A stretch of DNA of 64,000 bases from Xiphias gladius (lineage: Eukaryota > Chordata > Actinopteri > Istiophoriformes > Xiphiidae). The position numbers and the translations under genes are program-made. The notes under the pieces were generated by a model. It did not search any database, had not been told where the DNA came from, and saw only the letters and a program-made list of their open reading frames with translations. The stretch is from positions 1,315,289-1,379,288 of the forward strand of contig NC_053412.1 of the NCBI RefSeq assembly GCF_016859285.1, in the 5' to 3' direction. Of this stretch, positions 60,801-64,000 are shown in pieces (within the stretch, counting starts at the first letter, position 1; each line of letters begins with the position of its first letter).

Positions 60801-62802
60801 ATATTTTAGTGCGTATAGAGCTTTTTGTTTAAGATCTACAGGTCTTAACCTGGTAAGATTTGGGGGTCAACCAGCGACTTAAAATAGTTTCCTGTCCTGG
60901 CTGAAGCATGCGTCTCCTCCTCCGAGGGACTCCCTCTTCTCTTTGAGAAGGCTGAAGGCAGCTGTTGGTGGCAGTACTTGCAAACAATACTCACTCCTTT
61001 TTAGACTAAAATAGGGAACAGAGAGCTATTTAAAAAGGACCAACCTTTGACACACGTAGGCTTGTTCACAGTCAGTTTGGATCCCAGACCGAGCTGGCCC
61101 CAGTTGTTGCTGCCAAAGATGAAGAGTTTTCCATTTTCTGTGGAGACGAAGACAGCAGAATCTGAAAGGCTCAGTTGGCTTTTACGATGCTTCGGCTGGA
61201 AGTGACACATTACATCAGTACATGGTTTGCCATTATGCACTAATGGATTTTTTTCTTTGAATTTGTTTGATGGTAAGCACAAGAAAATGTCCTAGTGGAG
61301 AAAAGCCAACTATTAATAAGCATTAGGTCCTGCATGCATGGTCAATTAACTCAGTCCAAACAACAAGAGGAAAACTTGTCGGGGTAAAATTCAAATATTG
61401 TAAAAGTTTTCAACATGTTTCCAGTACAGATGAGACCTTAAAAATGGCTCTTACCCGTTATTAAGGCTGTGTGTTCGTCCCCACAAGCTATTTTGAACGG
61501 GACGTCATTTTTAAGCCAGAATTTACTGGGGACGTTGTCAGCAAATTTACTCTTTCCAAAAGTGAAAACTGCTCCCGATTCTGTAAGAAAAGAAAAGGAA
61601 ACAAGTGAAGGGGCAAACTCTACTTGTGTGGCGACTAATGATTATTTCAACTATTGAGTAATCTGACGATTATTTTCTCAATTAATCAAGTAATTACATG
61701 TCCATAAAACATCAGAAAATAGTGAAAATTGTCCATTACAGTTTCCCAGGGCCCAAGATGACAACTTCAAATATCTGATTTTATCTGACCAACAGTCCAA
61801 AACCCAAAACTAATTAGTTACCTATCTAAACTTTGTCATTTTTCAAGCAAAAATGTTGCTGCTGGTTATTCTTTTGTGATTCAACCGACTAATCGATTCA
61901 GCTCTGAACTGTACCAACCAAAGTCTGGTGAGCATGAAAGTTCAATCTCGACCGCAGAAACGGCCGTACATAAAAATTAAAGCTCAAATAATTTGCCAGA
62001 CACAAAATTAATAAATGACAATTTTGATTTAGGTTAATTATTAATTTATATCGTCAATCAAAAAGCAGGAAGTTGAAATTGTTTGTCCTTACAAATATCT
62101 GGGAAAAGTGAGGACTTGCTTTTCTGCCTTTTCTATCACTGTTGGTTCAACAAAAGAAGCAATCTGTAGACCCTGCTGTGAGGTCCAGTAACTAGGCTGA
62201 GCAACTGTCATCATTTTTGACATTTCTTGCCCAAAATATTGAATCTGTTGATGAAAAAAGCGCTCAACAGCTTTATTATCTGCCAATCTAAAACTAATTT
62301 TATTTTTACGTACCTCAGCAAGTACATGTAGAGTATGTTGTGTAACATGACTGAATAAAGCCAAACCAAACGTTAGCTTTTCACGTTAATGGAATTTCAA
62401 TTATTATGTTACAGAAATATGAAGGTTTAAAACCCAACAGAAAACGTATTAACATTTAATCACAGAGCACGTTTCAAAATGAACTTTTAAAGTACTTCAC
62501 AATCAAGGAAAACGGAAAAGAAAAATATAAATAGAAAATGCGGTAAAATACTAAGTCGAATACATAAATAACCGATGAGATTAAAGCGGAGAAAGTAGAT
62601 AAAAATGGTTTATTTTAGGTTAGCCAGCCAGCCAGCTACAGCAGGAGCTAACAGCAACTACCTGGACCGCTAATTAGCTGTATGATGCTGGCTAACTATC
62701 ATTCTGCCTTTTAAACGGTTAGTTACGAGCCCGAGGGAGTCTAGAATAATGACATGATTATTGTGACTGACCTGGTATCTCGTCCTCAGCCTCCCCGGCC
62801 AT
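48579..62802 (-). CDS. rpgr: Retinitis pigmentosa GTPase regulator, with ORF15 and CaaX ends
   Basis: RPGR sits at the photoreceptor connecting cilium and ciliary transition zones, binds RPGRIP1 and PDE6D, and supports protein traffic into the outer segment. Exons 1-10 (62772-62802 to 58176-58367) give a seven-bladed RCC1-like propeller of about 370 residues, with [49 protein letters not shown] and [12 protein letters not shown]. Exons 11-13 form a linker including [11 protein letters not shown] and LSPVQK. The ORF15 exon (53945-56074) adds 709 residues, acidic then basic, ending [11 protein letters not shown]. The joined ORF15 form is about 1233 residues; human is 1152. Four further exons (48579-50587) encode a 197-residue tail ending CAVL. 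Exon phases agree throughout. The internal donor that would join the propeller part to the CaaX tail was not fixed. Confidence 0.95.
49404..49522 (-). CDS. rpgr: rpgr constitutive-tail exon
   Basis: 119 nt. It continues the phase left by the 50262-50310 exon: [19 protein letters not shown] and then [11 protein letters not shown] before donor GTGGAA. A second possible donor (ACAG|GTGACA) lies inside it. The sequence is hydrophilic and Ser/Glu-rich with no named domain. Confidence 0.65.
50262..50310 (-). CDS. rpgr: rpgr constitutive-tail small exon
   Basis: 49 nt, [16 protein letters not shown], between acceptor TTTCCAG and donor GTGACT. Phase 0 in, phase 1 out, fitting both neighbours. Confidence 0.65.
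50390..50587 (-). CDS. rpgr: rpgr constitutive-tail acidic exon
   Basis: 66 codons from [13 protein letters not shown] through a Glu/Asp run to EESQSP. Acceptor TTTTTGTTAG, donor GTAGGT, phase 0 at both ends. The acidic composition fits the region after human exon 14. The phase-0 start requires a phase-0 donor upstream. Confidence 0.7.
51165..51480 (+). repeat. 'GATTAATCGA' family dispersed repeat
   Basis: Blocks GAATTTGCTGCTTCTCTCTG, TTTTATTTCACTGTCAGTTG, GGACTGTTGGTCGGACAAAA, AAGACGTCACCTTAGACTCT and AAAATGATCATTAGTTGCAG appear in family order. Confidence 0.8.
52239..52244 (-). terminator. rpgr: Candidate poly(A) signal for the rpgr ORF15 transcript
   Basis: AATAAA on the minus strand about 1.7 kb past the ORF15 stop codon. 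Unverified; nearer non-canonical signals may be used. Confidence 0.25.
53255..53415 (+). repeat. Truncated 'GATTAATCGA' family repeat
   Basis: GCTGAAATGATTAGTTCATT, TGAGTCAATTGACAGAAAGG and AATAATTAATGGTTGCAGCC are the two ends of the family, with the middle missing. Confidence 0.6.
53605..53930 (+). repeat. 'GATTAATCGA' family repeat abutting the ORF15 stop
   Basis: Blocks GAGGATTTGCTGCCTTTCCC, AAGACATTTGAAGACGTCAC and AAATCGATTGATAGAGAAAA end about 15 bases from the rpgr ORF15 stop codon (53945). The 3' UTR of the ORF15 transcript therefore begins almost directly in a repeat. Confidence 0.8.
53945..56074 (-). CDS. rpgr: rpgr ORF15 terminal exon
   Basis: One continuous 2130-nt frame, 709 codons plus stop. 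The acceptor at 56075 (CTTTCTGGTGCTGGGAATAG) follows a long pyrimidine tract, and an in-frame TAG lies just upstream. The start [19 protein letters not shown] continues phase 0 from exon 13. Residues 1 to about 330 are basic and Ser-rich ([16 protein letters not shown]). Then comes a Glu-dominated stretch of over 300 residues (about 54050-55060), with [15 protein letters not shown] and EEEGEEEE units. The tail [14 protein letters not shown] and [15 protein letters not shown] matches the basic domain of human ORF15 (KFWNNVLPHYLELK), the docking site for the glutamylase TTLL5. Compared with human, glycine is sparse in the acidic part. Confidence 0.96.
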   Translation of the reverse strand, partial: RKGKHGKTNIGQREIETKERKLLKQSGFTLTSPSGKSKTVSPRQALPTELLRSHSARSLASRSPQRQKTTNQNKENVIMAIRELERKTSKKKPQGVGDIRKAASKQRPRPIQSKSQLIEVGRKQATSSKHSPDTKKTASGVGPESAVAKVKQVQAKPVKSKPIVVQSQYAGVSPPGKANHMDSPGFHKRDTLDEENARRSQLVSEVKRSSKSKEGADFSKKSKNEKNKKEAQSKEIQKEVSDLGLHAGAVSLAAGTVLAHQVASRSRFSTQSSSPSESSRGVLKDSVRKSRSHESESYAADYSNKSAVSVNLTPASESSEVKTSQDESEQESKEETNSGTVKQEEDEHEKWQKTSADVSEEEEEEESQSIEKVTEESDTFQPVDKSESDIDEEGSRDEEEGESGVEEEEEGEEASRTTGSKSEDETEGQESKGDDVEEEEEEEREEGSSHETESKGGETENEEEEGEEEEGGLESEGEEEEGESESLKSSEERDESDAESESEEEEKRESSAEEEEEESNREEESENEEEDEEGKEEEEESDDEEQEEEDEEAAEEEEEESAEEEAEEEKESEEEEEEEEEADEEEEEGAEEEEEEEKESEEEEEEEEEEADEKEEEEEEEEADEKEEEAEEEKESEEEEEMENEQKSEEEAEEEEGEEEEEEEEEEEEEVKKVKRQSAKSRSKPRSGVKGQAAGEFWGDVLPQYLNLK
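54050..55060 (-). repeat. rpgr: Purine-only low-complexity tract encoding the glutamate-rich region
   Basis: About 1 kb with almost only A and G on the coding strand, made of GAG/GAA runs. Such tracts are prone to slippage and triplex formation. They also leave the other two minus-strand frames and the plus strand almost free of stops, which explains the Lys/Arg-rich and Ser-rich shadow frames there. Confidence 0.9.
57131..57190 (-). CDS. rpgr: rpgr exon 13
   Basis: 20 codons, [20 protein letters not shown], matching human [20 protein letters not shown] in length and pattern. Acceptor CGATAG (weak pyrimidine tract), donor GTAACT, phase 0. Confidence 0.9.
57342..57436 (-). CDS. rpgr: rpgr exon 12
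   Basis: Encodes [20 protein letters not shown] and ETTDFLNM. It aligns with human VESLGETTDILNM. Acceptor CGTCAG, donor GTGAGA. It accepts phase 1 and ends in phase 0. Confidence 0.9.
57691..57853 (-). CDS. rpgr: rpgr exon 11
   Basis: Encodes [20 protein letters not shown] and a proline-rich segment, [19 protein letters not shown]. The acceptor follows a C run (CCCCCAG). Two donors give the same phase: CACG|GTAGCG (57691) and CAGG|GTACCT (57667). I chose the first for its length, close to human exon 11, but the end is uncertain. Confidence 0.8.
58176..58367 (-). CDS. rpgr: rpgr exon 10
   Basis: Encodes [16 protein letters not shown], the last part of the propeller, then [19 protein letters not shown] and [14 protein letters not shown], the basic segment also found in human (LQRTLSARMRRRER). 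Acceptor GTCCAG, donor GTGAGA, phase 0. Confidence 0.95.
58480..58830. repeat. AT-rich low-complexity stretch in rpgr intron 9
   Basis: About 350 bases of mostly A and T with AAATAAAAT-like and TATATTAAATATG words. No coding potential. Confidence 0.8.
58913..59037 (-). CDS. rpgr: rpgr exon 9 (RCC1 repeat)
   Basis: 125 nt. [20 protein letters not shown] then [18 protein letters not shown], closely matching human exon 9. Acceptor GTTTTTAG, donor GTAGGT. Confidence 0.96.
59205..59360 (-). CDS. rpgr: rpgr exon 8 (RCC1 repeat)
   Basis: 156 nt. [20 protein letters not shown] and [15 protein letters not shown]. Acceptor CTTCCAG, donor GTAAAC, phase 1. Confidence 0.96.
59562..59720 (-). CDS. rpgr: rpgr exon 7 (RCC1 repeat)
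   Basis: 159 nt. [20 protein letters not shown] and [15 protein letters not shown]. Acceptor TCTCAG, donor GTAACA, phase 1. Confidence 0.96.
59891..60040 (-). CDS. rpgr: rpgr exon 6 (RCC1 repeat)
   Basis: 150 nt. [20 protein letters not shown] and [17 protein letters not shown]. Acceptor CTTACAG, donor GTGAGC, phase 1. Confidence 0.97.
60132..60290 (-). CDS. rpgr: rpgr exon 5 (RCC1 repeat)
   Basis: 159 nt. [20 protein letters not shown] and [16 protein letters not shown]. Acceptor CTGCAG, donor GTGAGA, phase 1. Confidence 0.97.
60401..60463 (-). CDS. rpgr: rpgr exon 4
   Basis: 63 nt. [20 protein letters not shown], a close match to human [15 protein letters not shown]. Acceptor ATTTCAG, donor GTCAGT, phase 1. 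Confidence 0.97.
60464..61044. other. rpgr intron 3
   Basis: No exon or recognised repeat. Confidence 0.45.
61045..61137 (-). CDS. rpgr: rpgr exon 3 (RCC1 repeat)
   Basis: 93 nt. [20 protein letters not shown] then [10 protein letters not shown], nearly identical to human in the [13 protein letters not shown] core. Acceptor TCCACAG, donor GTTGGT, phase 1. Confidence 0.97.
61455..61580 (-). CDS. rpgr: rpgr exon 2
   Basis: 126 nt. [27 protein letters not shown] and [12 protein letters not shown]. Acceptor CTTACAG, donor GTAAGA, phase 1. It corresponds to the start of the human propeller ([20 protein letters not shown]). Confidence 0.97.
61630..61905 (-). repeat. 'GATTAATCGA' family repeat, reverse orientation
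   Basis: GACGATTATTTTCTCAATTA, ATAAAACATCAGAAAATAGT, CCCAAGATGACAACTTCAAA and AACCGACTAATCGATTC are the reverse complement of the blocks at 53605-53930. It lies in rpgr intron 1. Confidence 0.8.
62772..62802 (-). CDS. rpgr: rpgr exon 1 (coding part)
   Basis: 31 nt, [10 protein letters not shown] plus one base, before donor CCAG|GTCAGT. The human exon also encodes only about ten residues (MREPEELMPD). The ATG sits in a GC-rich promoter, and the phase joins exon 2 exactly. Confidence 0.9.
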
Positions 62803-62940
62803 CTCTGCGGGACTCTAATCCGCTTTGCTCGGTGTCGTGGGCGTGTTAGTGCCCCTCTTGTTTTCGACTCAGGCAACCCGGAAATAAACAAAACGTCTCC
62901 TAGGTTACGGCGCTGGCCACGTGACCCTTAAAGGGCTAGG
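62803..62940 (-). promoter_or_regulatory. rpgr: rpgr promoter with X-box-like and E-box motifs
   Basis: A GC-rich segment directly upstream of exon 1. GTCTCC-TA-GGTTAC at 62895-62908 fits a relaxed RFX X-box with one mismatch, and CACGTG at 62918-62923 (GGTCACGTGGCC on the minus strand) is a USF/TFE-type E-box. RFX control would fit a ciliary gene, but the X-box is imperfect. Confidence 0.4.
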
Positions 62941-63003
62941 ACGAATCTTTTTTGGAAGATTCAAGATGCAGCTTCTTGTTTTTTTTGATACTGTTATTTT
63001 TGA

Positions 63004-63545
63004 AGTAGTGGAAAGTAACACAGTACATTTACTAGAGTACTGTACTTAACTACTGTTTTGAGGTAGTTGTACTATACTCGAGTATTTCCATTTCATGCTC
63101 CTTTATACTTCGACTCCACTACATGAAAGGAAGTATTGTACTTTTCACTACTCTACATTTATTTGAATACTAGAGTTACAAGTTAATTATCCAAATAAGA
63201 TCTTACATTTAAGAAAAACTTAAAACTGCAGCACACTGTTAAAGATTAATCCAGTTGTTTCTGACCTTTTTGGCTTGTGAAAAAAAATCAGCGTGTAATG
63301 TGTCTCTTCACACATTTCACGTCTCTGAGAGGAGACATTTTTCCATTTAAATAACTGTTTGAGACCCAAAGAGTCAAAATGATCACAGAAAAATCAAAGA
63401 GAAAAGTCCAAAAAAGAAAAAAACATTACCGTATCATTTCTTATTTCCTCTCCCATGAATCATCTCCAACCCCTCGGATTTACCTGGTGACCCTTTGGAA
63501 GGGGCCCGACCCCTAGGTTGGGAACCACTGGACTAAACTACCTAC
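63004..63545 (-). repeat. Long copy of the 'GTACTTAGTTACTTTC' dispersed repeat
   Basis: Starts AGTAGTGGAAAGTAACACAG and continues CTCCTTTATACTTCGACTCC, then ends GACCCCTAGGTTGGGAACCA then CTGG. This is the fullest copy of the family also seen, in the other orientation, at 1468-1648 and 19428-19646. Confidence 0.75.
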
Positions 63546-63778
63546 TATTGATATTGTTAAACTAACTATTATTTGTTATCATGTTACTGTTAATACTGAC
63601 TGATAGTATTAATCTTAATCAGGTTCACTACAGGTTTACAGTTACTAAAGTACAAAAGTAATATTTGATGCAGGGCTATGTTGCATAGGCTATCATCACA
63701 ACAGAAATAAACAACTTTTGAATGTTTTATCAAAAGCTTTAATTTTGAAACTCAAAGACACTTAGTGACACAAAACAT

Positions 63779-63806
63779 ATTATTATTATTATTATTATTA
63801 TTATTA
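63779..63806. repeat. (TTA)n microsatellite
   Basis: About nine perfect TTA triplets. Confidence 0.9.
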
Positions 63807-64000
63807 GCAGTAGTAGTACAATTTAAAATAAAGTTTGTTGGATCTGAACAATGATTAGCTTTTCAAACATGCAGGTACTGATAAATGTGTTTGTTTGTTT
63901 CTTTGTCTTCATGGCTCCACAAAAAGTCAAAATAATAAAAAGCCTTAACAAAAATTAAAAATGACACAGTATCGACAAAAATAAAAGAGACTACACAAAC

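Overview
This window is vertebrate nuclear DNA, almost certainly from a teleost (probably percomorph) fish. Genes are split into short exons with GT-AG introns. Long (CA)n tracts, a decayed Tc1-like transposon and several dispersed repeats I know from fish genomes fill the non-coding DNA. Three genes can be rebuilt exon by exon: cybb (NOX2/gp91phox, + strand, 25912-39332), dynlt3 (dynein light chain Tctex-type 3, - strand, 42786-45956) and rpgr (retinitis pigmentosa GTPase regulator, - strand, 48579-62802). The same three genes lie near each other on the human X chromosome, with CYBB and DYNLT3 tail to tail, so this is a conserved block.

Layout. 1-25.9 kb is mostly non-coding. A short minus-strand exon with a signal peptide (351-441) marks the start of a gene that runs off the left edge and that I cannot name. 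GC-rich islands at about 7.6-8.0 kb and 16.9-17.35 kb look like promoters; the second has donor-flanked open frames on both strands. The rest holds microsatellites, two degenerate tandem repeats (2.23-2.83 kb, 23.74-24.14 kb), a Tc1 relic (21.24-21.85 kb) and dispersed repeats. 25.9-39.3 kb is cybb in 13 coding exons. Its second intron contains an unusual 660-bp array of a 10-bp unit. 42.8-46 kb is dynlt3 in five exons. 48.6-62.8 kb is rpgr. Thirteen exons encode the RCC1-like propeller and linker, followed by a 2.1-kb glutamate-rich ORF15 exon ending in the conserved basic tail. Four further exons end in a CaaX box (CAVL), so both classical RPGR isoforms appear to be encoded.

How the genes relate. 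NOX2 is the catalytic core of the phagocyte superoxide-generating oxidase. DYNLT3 is a cytoplasmic dynein light chain. RPGR is a ciliary-gate protein of photoreceptors and other ciliated cells. Nothing in the sequence suggests they act in one pathway; their proximity looks like inherited linkage. All three reading frames are intact at the exons found. No CRISPR array, rRNA, confident tRNA or viral gene was seen. Family and human comparisons are from memory; no search was run.
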